Assembly (NCBI GenBank): GCA_035645275.1
Contig: DASQMX010000031.1
Location: forward strand, 372,001-436,000
Source of the DNA: Paranoxybacillus sp035645275
Lineage (GTDB): Bacteria > Bacillota > Bacilli > Bacillales > Anoxybacillaceae
Reading direction: 5' to 3'
Length of the DNA stretch: 64,000 nt
Program-made: the position numbers and the translations under genes
Notes under the pieces: model-generated
Told to the model about the DNA's origin: nothing
The model's database searches: none
What the model saw: the letters and a program-made list of their open reading frames with translations, nothing else
Shown: positions 24,997 through 35,218 of the stretch, piece after piece
Numbering within the stretch: position 1 is the stretch's first letter
How the letters are laid out: each line of letters starts with the position of its first letter

Positions 24997-26440
24997 CTAT
25001 CTCACCTATCTGCCAAATATAATCTTCATAATCACTATTAGCAATATAAGGGGAGTGCGTAGCTAACAATATATTAATATTAGGTAATTCTAATAATGTG
25101 TCCAGTAACTTCATTTGCCATGAAATATGTAAAGAAAGTTCAGGCTCATCAATAATAATAAGTGGCTTATAATTCTCCCTATTTAAGGATAAGGCCGCAT
25201 AAGACAAAATTGTAATCAGTTGCTTTTCTCCAGTGGATAAATGCTTGAATGGCCGAGAAAGTTGTATATTATAATTATTTAAATCCAATGAAATCTTACC
25301 CTTAAAAAAACTGTTAAAGCTTTTTTTTAGGTACTCAAAAGCCTCAAGTTCTTTATTAACTCTTTTCATGTGTTGATCATATAGATTAATGAGAGTCATT
25401 ATTAAATTATTATTTTCCCCAATAGAAAGTAAACTACTCAGTACTACCTCTGGAAGTACCATAGTTTCATTCTTACTGCCCTTAATAGACAGGCTAACTG
25501 AAATACCTTCAGATGCTTCTGCAACCTCTTTTTGTTTTTTAAAGTATTCCTTTATTTCATTTTCTTTAATATTACTTATACCCAATTGTTTAGATAACTC
25601 TATTAATTGTTCAGGGGCCTTATCATATAAATCACTAGGGGGATTATTTTTTCTCTCTCTATGACCAGCATTTTTGTAGGTACTTACAATCAATTCTTCA
25701 ATAAATGATTTTAATACACTGTTCAAACCTTCTGAATTTAATTTTCTAATTTTCTCTGAATAATTTTTAAACAAATGATCAATATCATTATCATTTACGC
25801 CAACTACTCGCCTATCATGCGGAAAGTTATTTAGTGTTCTATTAAGCTGATATAAATCCACTTCAAGTTCATCACTTAGTGGATAGTTCTGCTCCAGTAG
25901 ATGAATTATATCGCTTTCGATTCTTCTGTAGGTTGGAAAGTAAATAACATTTTTCTTTAGAAGATTAATAAACTCTAATTCATCATGTTGTCTTATTAAA
26001 TCAGATAGATTTGTATTTATTTTCTGATAAAAGTTATTTACTTCTTCACCCTCGCTAGACTCAGGATAAATAAGATCGTATGTATAATCTGCAAACGGTA
26101 AGTTTACTTTTCTTAAATGTATAACAAAAGACCCCTTTTTAAGAAAATATCTTATTTTTAATCCTTCTCCTATTTTTGTAATCTCAATACTAGTTACTAT
26201 TTGTGTGCTATTTTTTTTATTAGCAATAATATCTTCTACATTAAATGTTAATAATATCCGCTCAAACCTAGTTTTATTCACAGTTACAAAATCACCATTT
26301 AATATATTAAAAATGATATTAAGTAAAGTTGTTTTCCCCGCACCGTTGTCTCCTGTTAGTATTGTCAGGTTTTCTGATAAATCAAGGTAAATATCATTCC
26401 CTTTATCGTAAAAACCATCTATTTCTAAAGTTTTTAGCAT
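24986..26440 (-). CDS. AAA/ABC-type ATPase, PARIS AriA-like
   Basis: A 484-residue SMC/ABC-like ATPase (AAA15/21 type). Walker A GDNGAGKTT (30-38), ABC signature HLSTGEKQL, Walker B PLIIIDEPELSLH and the H-loop LLATHSPYI are all intact. The inserted helical region (about 110-330) is highly charged. It is translationally coupled to the downstream DUF4435 gene. OLD-family or retron-associated ATPases look similar, but those carry a fused TOPRIM or a separate HNH/RT; the separate DUF4435 partner favours PARIS. AAGGAG precedes the start. Confidence 0.75.
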   Translation of the reverse strand: MLKTLEIDGFYDKGNDIYLDLSENLTILTGDNGAGKTTLLNIIFNILNGDFVTVNKTRFERILLTFNVEDIIANKKNSTQIVTSIEITKIGEGLKIRYFLKKGSFVIHLRKVNLPFADYTYDLIYPESSEGEEVNNFYQKINTNLSDLIRQHDELEFINLLKKNVIYFPTYRRIESDIIHLLEQNYPLSDELEVDLYQLNRTLNNFPHDRRVVGVNDNDIDHLFKNYSEKIRKLNSEGLNSVLKSFIEELIVSTYKNAGHRERKNNPPSDLYDKAPEQLIELSKQLGISNIKENEIKEYFKKQKEVAEASEGISVSLSIKGSKNETMVLPEVVLSSLLSIGENNNLIMTLINLYDQHMKRVNKELEAFEYLKKSFNSFFKGKISLDLNNYNIQLSRPFKHLSTGEKQLITILSYAALSLNRENYKPLIIIDEPELSLHISWQMKLLDTLLELPNINILLATHSPYIANSDYEDYIWQIGEIDEY

Positions 26441-26890
26441 GCTTTCACTCCTTCTGTTTAATGTTAATTATAATAAAAGTATATTATAAAAATAGTTAAA
26501 AAACATCAGCAAATTAAGCTATGTGAACTTTTACAGCTAATGGAGTTTTATATACTGCATCGAATATCTTAAGATAATATCTGTTCGCATTCCCTTTATA
26601 ATAAAAATCCGCTCATAATAGATATTATGAGCGATTATAATAAATCTGACACTGCAGAATAAATACGATATTCCAACATATTAAAAAGTTAAAAAGCTTC
26701 ATTTGTCTATATTTATGAAATGTGTTCAATTGAAAAAGAGCTATCTCATAAAACTAATGAGATAGCTCTCTTTCGGTGTACCCTTGTAGTTACTCTTATT
26801 GATAAAACGGTAACTTTGATTTACAAACAGCTTAGTAAATATTGTACATAATTTAGGTATTTATTGCAAATGATTTACTTTTTTACTCTG
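26441..26890. other. Noncoding stretch with two hairpins
   Basis: CGCTCATAATA / TATTATGAGCG palindrome at 26610-26633, with no gene end beside it. The terminator at 26737 is described separately. No coding frame is seen. The promoter of the AAA ATPase gene should lie near 26445-26520. Confidence 0.5.
26737..26769 (-). terminator. Terminator of the small membrane protein gene
   Basis: AGAGCTATCTCAT / ATGAGATAGCTCT stem followed by TTTTTC on the minus strand. Confidence 0.8.
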
Positions 26891-27223
26891 TTACCGCCCA
26901 CCAATCCAGTATGTGCTCAAGAGCCCTGTAAGAGCAACAATAATTAACAATAGTATATAAGGGATATGAGGAAACAAACTTAAGGTAGTAAAGAACACAG
27001 CAATAACAATAGCTGTTACACAAAAAGAATATAAAAGTCCTTTCCAAATAGGTTCAGTTTTAATATATGTAGAGATATATGCAATGAAAAACAATATTAT
27101 AACATACGCAAAATCAGTATAGATATATTGTTCTGGAAGAATGAATAACATTACCAATAATACAAATAAAATGCAGTTTTGTATTTTTCGTCGAGCGCGA
27201 AGTTGCTTAAACCATTTTTTCAT
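26891..27223 (-). CDS. Small membrane protein, unknown
   Basis: A 110-residue protein with a basic N-terminus (KKWFKQLRARRKIQ) and four hydrophobic helices. A ribosome binding site AAAGGTG lies 6 bases upstream. No family recognised. As island cargo between two defence modules, it could be an effector or accessory, but nothing in the sequence shows this. Confidence 0.55.
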   Translation of the reverse strand: MKKWFKQLRARRKIQNCILFVLLVMLFILPEQYIYTDFAYVIILFFIAYISTYIKTEPIWKGLLYSFCVTAIVIAVFFTTLSLFPHIPYILLLIIVALTGLLSTYWIGGR

Positions 27224-27515
27224 CAGATCACCTTTGATAATAACCGTTTAATAAAAACCATAAGAAATCGACATCTAACTTTAACATAGCTATTTTTCTG
27301 TTAAAACGTATATATAACGATTATAACAGAAAAGTAACCTCAAAAACTTAAGTGCAGGCATATTTCTGGATGCTTTGGAGTAATTTTTGTCATTCGTCAT
27401 AAAGTTTCTAACGCACGATTCCCTCTTTTTTAAATTACTTGTTCAACGATTGACCTTTTGTTTTCTCAAGGATAAAATGGGAGACAATTAAAGAAACAAA
27501 GGAGTATGTATTTAT

Positions 27516-28244
27516 ATGCCTAGCTTTCAATATGGCAAGACAACGATAGATTATGCAGTAGAGTATAAGCCAGAAAAGCGGGATGTGACGATATCGGTTG
27601 AATGGTTGGAAGGAGTAAAGGTATTAGCTCCTGAAGGTATAGAGGATTCACTGTTAAATTCTATCCTTTATAAAAAAGCCCCATGGATTATTGATAAGTG
27701 GCAGGCGTTGAATCAAATTTCCGATCCCCCCGCTCCAAAAGAATTTGTAAGTGGGGAGAAATTTGCTTATTTAGGGCGTCACTATCGGTTAAAAGTATAT
27801 AAAAGCGAAGAAGTTACAAAGTCCATTCTTATGTTTAAACAAGGTAAATTTATTGCCACGGTGCCACCACATTTAACAGAAAAAGAGAGAATCTCATTTT
27901 TCCGACAATCATTCAAAGATTGGTATATTCAACACGGGGAAATGAAACTACAAGAACGCTTAAAAATTTATTGCCCTAAGATGGGGGTAACTCCTACTAA
28001 AATTAAATTAAAAGAACAAAAAATGCGCTGGGGAACATGTACGAACGAAGGAGCCATATATTTAAACTGGAGAATTATGATGGCACCAGTGCCGATTATT
28101 GATTATTTATTAGTTCATGAATTAGCGCATATTAAATATCCAAATCACTCCAATGATTTTTGGCATTTTGTTAAATCTGTAATGTCGGACTATGAACAAA
28201 GAAAAGAATGGTTGCGTGTCAATGGTCCAACTTTAACTTTATAG
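27516..28244 (+). CDS. YgjP/DUF45-like zinc metalloprotease
   Basis: A 242-residue protein of the YgjP-like (DUF45, SprT-related) metallopeptidase family. The zinc site is H201-E-L-A-H205 with H211 in NHSNDFW; the family block KMRWGTCTNEGAIYLNW precedes it (170-186). These genes are frequent companions of type I restriction loci. The function is unsettled. A strong hairpin follows, shared with the convergent endonuclease gene. Confidence 0.85.
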   Translation: MPSFQYGKTTIDYAVEYKPEKRDVTISVEWLEGVKVLAPEGIEDSLLNSILYKKAPWIIDKWQALNQISDPPAPKEFVSGEKFAYLGRHYRLKVYKSEEVTKSILMFKQGKFIATVPPHLTEKERISFFRQSFKDWYIQHGEMKLQERLKIYCPKMGVTPTKIKLKEQKMRWGTCTNEGAIYLNWRIMMAPVPIIDYLLVHELAHIKYPNHSNDFWHFVKSVMSDYEQRKEWLRVNGPTLTL

Positions 28245-28250
28245 ACATAG

Positions 28251-28283
28251 AAAAGAGCCTTACTGTAAAGTAACGGCTCTTTT
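28251..28283. terminator. Bidirectional terminator
   Basis: AAAAGAGCCTTACT / AGTAACGGCTCTTTT stem between convergent genes. Confidence 0.85.
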
Positions 28284-28288
28284 GTCGT

Positions 28289-29266
28289 TTATTCTGGAAT
28301 ATATATTTTTTGTAGCGGCAACAATGATCTCGTTTCATTTGGCATTTTATCGTACCATTGGACAATTAAGTTTACTAACTCTTCTAAATCAATGAGCTTG
28401 ACGTTATGCTGTTTCCCTATATTTTCTGCGGCTGTTGTAAATCCCCCAGTTGATACAAACAAGCTATTTGCATCGATTGGATGAGCTCCTAACAATTGTT
28501 GAACCTCAGGACCCGACGAAGCTGATTTTCGATGCTTTACCTGTACCTTAATAATCGGCTTTTCAAAACCAAACGCATCTTTATGAGCTAAAATATCGAC
28601 TCCCCCGTCAGGTCCCTTTTTACTTACTTTCACATTATAGCCCATAGCTTGCAACAATCCAGCGACTAGCTCCTGCATTTGCCATGGATCTAATTTGTCA
28701 ACTTTATCTTGAATCATCGTCAATGCTTTTTGAACGAAGTCTTCTTTAATAACTTCATCTTCATTGTCTTCAGGTTCACTTACTACAGGTTCTTTACCAG
28801 CTAATAATCTTTCTAATTCATCTCCCCAGTCATCTACACGAAAAACAGTTAGAGTAGAGCCAAGGGAGTTTTTTGCACCTTGTGACAATCGATCACGTGG
28901 AATTTGTTTCTGTTCCCATTTTACATGGATTACATTTGGATAATACTCATCTACAATTGTTTCGTCATATTCATGTTCTATAGTAACTGTCCCCACTAAG
29001 TATTCACGCTTGTCTTTAGCGTATGTAATGATTCTATCTCCTACTTTAATTTCACGGCTAAATCTCCATACCTGACTCGCCCAAGTAATTCGTGTAGCAG
29101 GTTTTTCATCCTCGTAAATTTCATGTGATTTCTGAATTAAAGCTTCTCTAGTTGCATACTTTTTCGGATTGCCAAAATCCGCCCATCCTATCGAAGCGAC
29201 TCCTTTTTGTTTCCAAACTGGAATGAGTTCATTTTGATCTCCCGCACGTACCATCCACCATTTCAT
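28289..29266 (-). CDS. Mrr-type restriction endonuclease with EVE/PUA-like N-terminal domain
   Basis: A 325-residue protein. The N-terminal part (MKWWMVRAGDQNELIPVW through GDRIITYAKDKREYLVGTV) resembles an EVE/PUA-type modified-base reader. The C-terminal part (about 200-305) is an Mrr_cat domain with the PD-(D/E)xK elements PDGGVDILAHKD and KVQVKHRK. This layout fits a modification-dependent (type IV) nuclease. The ATG at 29266 is chosen as it has AAGGGTGG eight bases upstream. It lies downstream of hsdR with a 52-base gap and may be cotranscribed with the type I system. Confidence 0.82.
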   Translation of the reverse strand: MKWWMVRAGDQNELIPVWKQKGVASIGWADFGNPKKYATREALIQKSHEIYEDEKPATRITWASQVWRFSREIKVGDRIITYAKDKREYLVGTVTIEHEYDETIVDEYYPNVIHVKWEQKQIPRDRLSQGAKNSLGSTLTVFRVDDWGDELERLLAGKEPVVSEPEDNEDEVIKEDFVQKALTMIQDKVDKLDPWQMQELVAGLLQAMGYNVKVSKKGPDGGVDILAHKDAFGFEKPIIKVQVKHRKSASSGPEVQQLLGAHPIDANSLFVSTGGFTTAAENIGKQHNVKLIDLEELVNLIVQWYDKMPNETRSLLPLQKIYIPE

Positions 29267-29317
29267 TATAATTACCACCCTTTATAAAAAATTGGAGAGT
29301 TAAAAATACTCTCCGCT

Positions 29318-32272
29318 TTACTTTTTATAATGAACCATCGCTAATGACATAATCTGTTGTGTTATGTTTTCTAACTGATCTTTAGGGATAACACTTGCCC
29401 GCAGCTGCTTCTTAATTTTCTTCCGCATTTCACGTTTCACATCCTCTTTGTTTACCCAATCAATAACTTGGCTTTCCTCGGCAATAATGTCCGTTACGAG
29501 ATGTGTCAACGCATCGATCGCATCTTTATGTTCTTCGTCTGGAAGAAGCTGTTGGAACAATTGATAAAACGGATATTGTTCTCGTGTGAACCCAAGATTT
29601 TGCGCTTGTTGGTTGACGTTTCGCATTTCATTGACCATGTTGCGCAATTTTTCTACTAACTCCGCAATATCCAGCATCTTTTTCCGTCTTGCTTCGATTA
29701 GTTGCTCTAGCTTTTCTTTTAGTGACGTATAATAAACAGGGTTTTCTTCCAGCTTCACTTTAATTTCATGACGGATCGCATGTTCCATTTCCGCCGCCTG
29801 TGCTTCTTTCGATGGTGCTTTTTCTAGCCGTTCATCAAACTTATTGGACAAAATATCAATTGGTTCATGGATGACTTCTACAGATTCTGCATATAGATGC
29901 TCCGCAATAAGTTGTTTCACCTTCTCGCCACATTCGGAAATGTCCATTTGCTCGTCACGATATAACGTTTTGGCCATTTGCCGTACTTTACCTAAAAACT
30001 TTAAGTCTTCTACATATGGAGAAGCTTCAGGGTTCGGTAAAATCATATCCATTCGTTTGGAAAACTCTTTAAACGCTTTTTCAAACTCATGCCGCACATC
30101 TTCAGGCTCTAATACTTGAACGCATGCGTCAGCATTATCTCGATTGATGTAATCAAAAAAGCTCATCGCTTTTCGGTGGGCTTGTTTCAACTTCGGCAAT
30201 TCGCTTTCAATCGGGAGTAGCGCCCCTTGAATATCTTGTTTAGAGAAAATCGCAAGAGCTTTCTCCAAGAATTTTGATACCCCAAAGTAGTCCACAATGA
30301 GTCCATATGTTTTTCCTTCATATGTACGATTTGTACGAGCAATTGCCTGAAGTAGGTTATGCTCTTTTAATGGTTTATCCAAGTACATGACTTGTTCGAT
30401 TGGAGCGTCAAAACCTGTTAGGAGTTTATCACAAACAATTAAAATCGCTAGTTTGTCTTCTTCAAACGGCTTTTTGAATCGTTCAATTAATTGTTTTTCT
30501 TCCTCACGGGATAGAGAGTAGTCTTTTAATAATTCATTATTTTTGTCTTCGGGCCCTGTTGAAATAATTAATGCTGTTTCATATTTTCCATTAATGAGTT
30601 CATCTAGCTTTTGTTTATAAATCGCCGCTGCTTCACGAGTAACCGCCACCACTTGTGCTTTAAAACCGTTTGGTAAGATATAATTTTCAAAGTGTTCTAC
30701 AATATCTAAGGCAATTTGTTCAATGCGACTCGGAGCGGCTAAGATTGCTTCTTCCTTTGCATATTTCTTTTTAATACGCTCACGGTCTTCTTCGCTATAA
30801 TCACTAAATTTACGATCAAATAAGCGATCTAGTGAATCGCCTTGCAAATGAAGGTTGACCATTCGAGCTTCATAGAAGATTGGAACAGTTGCTCCATCAT
30901 CCACCGCTTGTTCAATCGTATATTTGTCAATATAAGAGCCAAACGTTCTTGTTGTACTTTTATCTTCTTTATCGATTGGTGTTCCCGTAAAGCCAAGATA
31001 ACATGCATTCGGTAAACCTTTCCGCATGTTCATCGCTAGACCTTTGTACTGCGTACGGTGCGACTCGTCGACTAATACAAAGATATTTTCCGACCTTGAA
31101 AGTTCTGGATACTCGTCTTGGTCCTTATCTGGTTGGAACTTTTGCACAAGGGTCATAATCGTGGAACCAGGACCTTGTTGTAATAACCTTTTCAAGTCTT
31201 TGACACTTTCCGCTTGCTGCGGATTAGGGAAACCGCATTTACGGAATGTTTTTGTAATCTGATCATCAAGGTCTTTACGATCAGTCACAACGACAATCGT
31301 TGGGTTTTGTAATTCTTTTATTCTTCTAAGCTTTACAGCTAAATATAACATGGTCAACGATTTACCTGAACCTTGTGTATGCCAAATCACTCCGCCACGG
31401 TCTTTCGGTGTTTTTGCATGTAAAATGCGATGAATCGCTTTATTAACAGCACGAAATTGTTGATAGCGGGCAATCTTTTTAATCACCCGTCCGCCGTCAA
31501 CTTCATAGACAATGAAGTTTTGAATCAAGTCAAGCAAGTTTTCTTTCGCTAACATCCCCGCCACTAAAATGTCTTGTTTCGTTGGTGAGTCACCGAGTTC
31601 AGGAACCGTTCTTGGATACGGATCTTTCCACTCGCTATAATGTTGTACTTTCGCACCAATTGTTCCCGCTTTGGCACGATAGTTACTTGTCGCAATCATA
31701 AATTGGTTATAGTAGAATAGTTGCTCATGAGTTTCTTGATAGCGGCGTAATTGATTAACAGCCTTCGAAATTTGCGTATCTTCCTGTAATGTTGGGCTTT
31801 TACATTCGACAACGATTAAAGGCAATCCATTCACAAAAATAACAACGTCAGGGCGAATGGTGCCCCTGGCATCTTGAATACGGAACTGATCAACGACAAG
31901 AAATTCGTTGTTATAAGGGTTATCAAAATCAATCAGTTTAACGGTTTGATTCTTTTTCCCTTTTCCTAAATCTTGTTGAATCGAAATATAGTTCACAAGC
32001 ATTTCATGGAACTTTTCATTTGCTTGCATGAGTCCTGTTGCTTCGATATGAGTAATGTTGTAAATAATACGGGCAAGATTGTTCTCATCAATCCATGGAT
32101 TTAACCGTTGAATCGCTTTCTTTAACCGTTCTTTTAAAATCACTTCACTTAACGACTCACGTTCAGACTCAAGAGCTGAGCCTGTTATATGTTCATAGCC
32201 CAACTCTTGAAGTTGATTGATCAAACGTTTTTCCACGAGGTTTAACTCATTCCATTCGCTTGCGGTGGTCAC
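29318..32272 (-). CDS. hsdR: Type I restriction endonuclease subunit R
   Basis: A 984-residue HsdR: N-terminal nuclease with DVVIFVNGLPLIVVECKSPT (D...ExK), then an SF2 translocase with Walker A HTQGSGKSLT, DESHRT (motif II), FTGTPI, and ARTNRTYEGK (motif VI), and a C-terminal helical domain. It cuts unmodified DNA after translocation, together with HsdM2HsdS. The GTG start overlaps the hsdS stop (GTGA). All catalytic motifs appear intact. Confidence 0.95.
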   Translation of the reverse strand: MTTASEWNELNLVEKRLINQLQELGYEHITGSALESERESLSEVILKERLKKAIQRLNPWIDENNLARIIYNITHIEATGLMQANEKFHEMLVNYISIQQDLGKGKKNQTVKLIDFDNPYNNEFLVVDQFRIQDARGTIRPDVVIFVNGLPLIVVECKSPTLQEDTQISKAVNQLRRYQETHEQLFYYNQFMIATSNYRAKAGTIGAKVQHYSEWKDPYPRTVPELGDSPTKQDILVAGMLAKENLLDLIQNFIVYEVDGGRVIKKIARYQQFRAVNKAIHRILHAKTPKDRGGVIWHTQGSGKSLTMLYLAVKLRRIKELQNPTIVVVTDRKDLDDQITKTFRKCGFPNPQQAESVKDLKRLLQQGPGSTIMTLVQKFQPDKDQDEYPELSRSENIFVLVDESHRTQYKGLAMNMRKGLPNACYLGFTGTPIDKEDKSTTRTFGSYIDKYTIEQAVDDGATVPIFYEARMVNLHLQGDSLDRLFDRKFSDYSEEDRERIKKKYAKEEAILAAPSRIEQIALDIVEHFENYILPNGFKAQVVAVTREAAAIYKQKLDELINGKYETALIISTGPEDKNNELLKDYSLSREEEKQLIERFKKPFEEDKLAILIVCDKLLTGFDAPIEQVMYLDKPLKEHNLLQAIARTNRTYEGKTYGLIVDYFGVSKFLEKALAIFSKQDIQGALLPIESELPKLKQAHRKAMSFFDYINRDNADACVQVLEPEDVRHEFEKAFKEFSKRMDMILPNPEASPYVEDLKFLGKVRQMAKTLYRDEQMDISECGEKVKQLIAEHLYAESVEVIHEPIDILSNKFDERLEKAPSKEAQAAEMEHAIRHEIKVKLEENPVYYTSLKEKLEQLIEARRKKMLDIAELVEKLRNMVNEMRNVNQQAQNLGFTREQYPFYQLFQQLLPDEEHKDAIDALTHLVTDIIAEESQVIDWVNKEDVKREMRKKIKKQLRASVIPKDQLENITQQIMSLAMVHYKK

Positions 32273-33534
32273 TGTGACATCACCTCATCATCGACTTTTA
32301 CACGGACTTTGCCTGTTAATAGAACTTGCATGAGACCTTTTTTGGTCATTTGAAGTTGATTCAACCTTTGTTTTTCATTCTGAATTTTATTTTCTATACT
32401 TGATATAATTTCTACTATCTTCTTTTGCTCATCTTTTGGTGGGACAGGAACAGAGATTTTAAAGAATTGACTTAAATGTACCCTTTTCTTCTCTATGAGA
32501 CTTCCCGTTGCAATTCTTTCATAAAGACTTATATATAATCCTGAACAGAATAAGTAAGCGTAGTATTCCGCTAAATAATTATCGTTTACTGTAGAAAGCA
32601 CATTGTAGTATGCTGATACGCTTACAGGGACCTTTTCTTTTGATATTGCAATAGCTCCGAAACGTAAGTTCATTGGATTAAATAAGATATTTTGTGGGTA
32701 AACCAACCTATATTGATTTTCCTCCTTATTTTTAAGCAGAAAACTTCTTTCATAACGATCTGGTTTCGGAACCAATCCTTCCTCAATTGTTAAACTATAT
32801 AATGGGTATAATTCGAGATTATTAGAAGTATCTCTTACCTCATAGAATACTTCCTCAACTTTTTTCAATTCCCACTCTTCAGGAATCTCTCCAATCTCCG
32901 TCTTTTTAAATATCGTATGTCCGATTCCTTTTGTGAGCAACTGTTGCATAAGCCCCTTTTTCACTTTCTCCGTTTGCTCGATGATAGCTTCCGTTTTCTC
33001 GATCACTTCATCGACAGCAGAGAGAATGGCAGCAATTTTGCGTTGTTCTCCCTGTAAAGGAAACGGAATCTCAAGTTCTCTAATGATTTGTTGACTGATG
33101 TTAGGCTGCGCTCCTCCAGCACCCAAAGAAATGATTTTGTCCTTACTATAAGACAATACGTAATACAAAAACTCTGGTTCAATTTCCCCTTTTGAGATCA
33201 TGGCACAACAGGCTTGATTTGTGGCCGCTTCAATCTTAGTTATGGAAGTTTTACCAATAGTTGCACCATACATGGCTATTAAAACCGAATTTTTAGGAAT
33301 AAGTTTAGCAGAGGATTGCTGTATTGCTATTTCTGTAATCTTTTCTTCCGTATCGAAAATATATTTCTGATTTAACTCTCCTGTTTTTATCCAAGGTATT
33401 GTACCCGACTCATAGTACTCTAGTTTGGAACGTGAAGGAGTTCCTCCACTTGTTGTATCACAAACATCCTTAATCTTTTTTATCTTCCAATCGTCAGGGA
33501 TACGCCCAATAATTGTTTTCTTAAGATCACTCAC
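32269..33534 (-). CDS. hsdS: Type I restriction specificity subunit S
   Basis: A 421-residue HsdS with two target-recognition domains (about 10-180 and 215-385), each followed by a conserved helical spacer (VDEVIEKTEAIIEQTEKVKKG and IENKIQNEKQRLNQLQMTKKG). Both repeats end in a KGLMQ-(Q/V)LL motif. Two complete TRDs imply a bipartite recognition sequence. It overlaps hsdM by 8 bases and hsdR by 4 bases. Confidence 0.93.
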   Translation of the reverse strand: MSDLKKTIIGRIPDDWKIKKIKDVCDTTSGGTPSRSKLEYYESGTIPWIKTGELNQKYIFDTEEKITEIAIQQSSAKLIPKNSVLIAMYGATIGKTSITKIEAATNQACCAMISKGEIEPEFLYYVLSYSKDKIISLGAGGAQPNISQQIIRELEIPFPLQGEQRKIAAILSAVDEVIEKTEAIIEQTEKVKKGLMQQLLTKGIGHTIFKKTEIGEIPEEWELKKVEEVFYEVRDTSNNLELYPLYSLTIEEGLVPKPDRYERSFLLKNKEENQYRLVYPQNILFNPMNLRFGAIAISKEKVPVSVSAYYNVLSTVNDNYLAEYYAYLFCSGLYISLYERIATGSLIEKKRVHLSQFFKISVPVPPKDEQKKIVEIISSIENKIQNEKQRLNQLQMTKKGLMQVLLTGKVRVKVDDEVMSQ

Positions 33535-35011
33535 TATACCCCAACTCCTTCAAATACCCGTACATCACCTTTTCAATTTTATCCCGTTCTTGTTCAAGTT
33601 GACGGAGTTGACGAAGGGCTTCTGCCACATCGATTTGCTCTTCTTCTTCAGTTGTGTCAACGTAGCGAGCAATATTTAAGTTATAGTCATTTTCTGTAAT
33701 TTCCTCTAATGTAACGACACGGCTATATTTCTCAACATCTTTCCATGCATTGTATGTGCTGACGATTTTTTGAATGTCTTCATCGCGGAGAACGTTTTGA
33801 TTTTTCCCTTCTTGATAGTCCTTTGATGCGTCAATGAAGAGAACTTTTCCTTTTTTATGCTCTTCTTTATTTTTACTGATAATGAGAATACATGCTGGAA
33901 TGCTTGTTCCATAGAAAAGGTTCGGTGGCAAACCGATAACCGCTTCAATTAAATCTTCTTCTAAGATGCCTTGACGAATTTTCCCTTCCGCTCCGCCACG
34001 GAATAGAACACCATGTGGCATGACGACTCCCGCTTTTCCTTCATCATTGAGTGTAGCAATCATATGTTGAATAAACGCATAGTCTCCTGCGCTCTTTGGC
34101 GGTAAACCAAAGCGGAAACGATTAAATTCGTCTGCTTCTGCTTCTTCACGTCCCCAGTTTTTCAAGCTAAACGGAGGATTGGCAATGACACGATCATATA
34201 ATAGAAGTTCGCCGTTTTCGTCTAATAGTTTCGGTTCACGAATTGTATCGCCTTTTTCAATGCGATGGTCACTTAAACCATGAAGCAACAAGTTCATTTT
34301 ACAAATCGCCCACGTATTTAAGTTTTTCTCCTGTCCATGCAATGTAATGTTGCGCGGGTTGCCGCCTTTCTCTTTTATATAGTCGACCGATTGAATGAGC
34401 ATACCCCCAGACCCCGCTGTTGGGTCACATACACGCATGCCCTCTTCAGGCTTAATCAGTTTGACAATTAATTTAACGACTTGACTAGGTGTATAGAACT
34501 CGCCGCCTTTTTTACCTGCATCGTCGGCAAATTGTTTAATGAGATACTCATACGCACGACCAAGGATATCAGGTTCTGATAAGTTTTCGTTGCATAAATC
34601 AATTTGTGAGAAGTGTTGTACTAATTGAAGAATAGTTTTATCGGACAATTTTTCTTTATCGTTAAAATCAATATTCGCTAATACCCCTTGTAGGGAAGGG
34701 TTTTCATCTTCGAGTAATTCAAAGGCTTTATTAATGACCGCCCCCACGTCTTGGGAATGGGATTGAATATAACTCCAACGTGCTTTTTCAGGTACGAAGA
34801 ATTGATGTTCATCACGGTCATACCAACCGTAATCTTCCCCTTCTTCCCTTTCAATGCGCTCAGCCGTTTCCACAAATACATCGTTTAATCGCTTTAAAAA
34901 CAACATTCCAAAAATATAGTTTTTATAGTCAGAAGAATCAATACTACCACGTAATATATTTGCAGATTCCCATAAATGAGATTCAAGTTCTTGTAGAGTT
35001 AACTTGCTCAT
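33527..35011 (-). CDS. hsdM: Type I DNA methyltransferase subunit M
   Basis: A 494-residue N6-adenine methyltransferase: N-terminal HsdM_N (LWESANILRGSIDSSDYKNY), SAM-binding motif I CDPTAGSGGMLIQ and catalytic motif IV ANPPFS. It is the first gene of the hsdMSR operon; GGAGGCAACAGT precedes the ATG. With HsdS it protects host sites. Confidence 0.95.
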   Translation of the reverse strand: MSKLTLQELESHLWESANILRGSIDSSDYKNYIFGMLFLKRLNDVFVETAERIEREEGEDYGWYDRDEHQFFVPEKARWSYIQSHSQDVGAVINKAFELLEDENPSLQGVLANIDFNDKEKLSDKTILQLVQHFSQIDLCNENLSEPDILGRAYEYLIKQFADDAGKKGGEFYTPSQVVKLIVKLIKPEEGMRVCDPTAGSGGMLIQSVDYIKEKGGNPRNITLHGQEKNLNTWAICKMNLLLHGLSDHRIEKGDTIREPKLLDENGELLLYDRVIANPPFSLKNWGREEAEADEFNRFRFGLPPKSAGDYAFIQHMIATLNDEGKAGVVMPHGVLFRGGAEGKIRQGILEEDLIEAVIGLPPNLFYGTSIPACILIISKNKEEHKKGKVLFIDASKDYQEGKNQNVLRDEDIQKIVSTYNAWKDVEKYSRVVTLEEITENDYNLNIARYVDTTEEEEQIDVAEALRQLRQLEQERDKIEKVMYGYLKELGYSE

Positions 35012-35218
35012 ACTGTTGCCTCCATCAATTGTTGTTTACTACTTTGGTTACAATCTTTTACATATTAACTATAGCAAAATTCCTAAACCCTAACTATAAG
35101 ATTTAAAAATTTGAGAGACAGGGGAAGAAATGTTGCAGTTTGGTGTGACTATATTTTTTTGAAAGAGTAGGAGAAACGCAACACGCATCATGTTTTCGGC
35201 TACAGAAGAATAGCGAAG

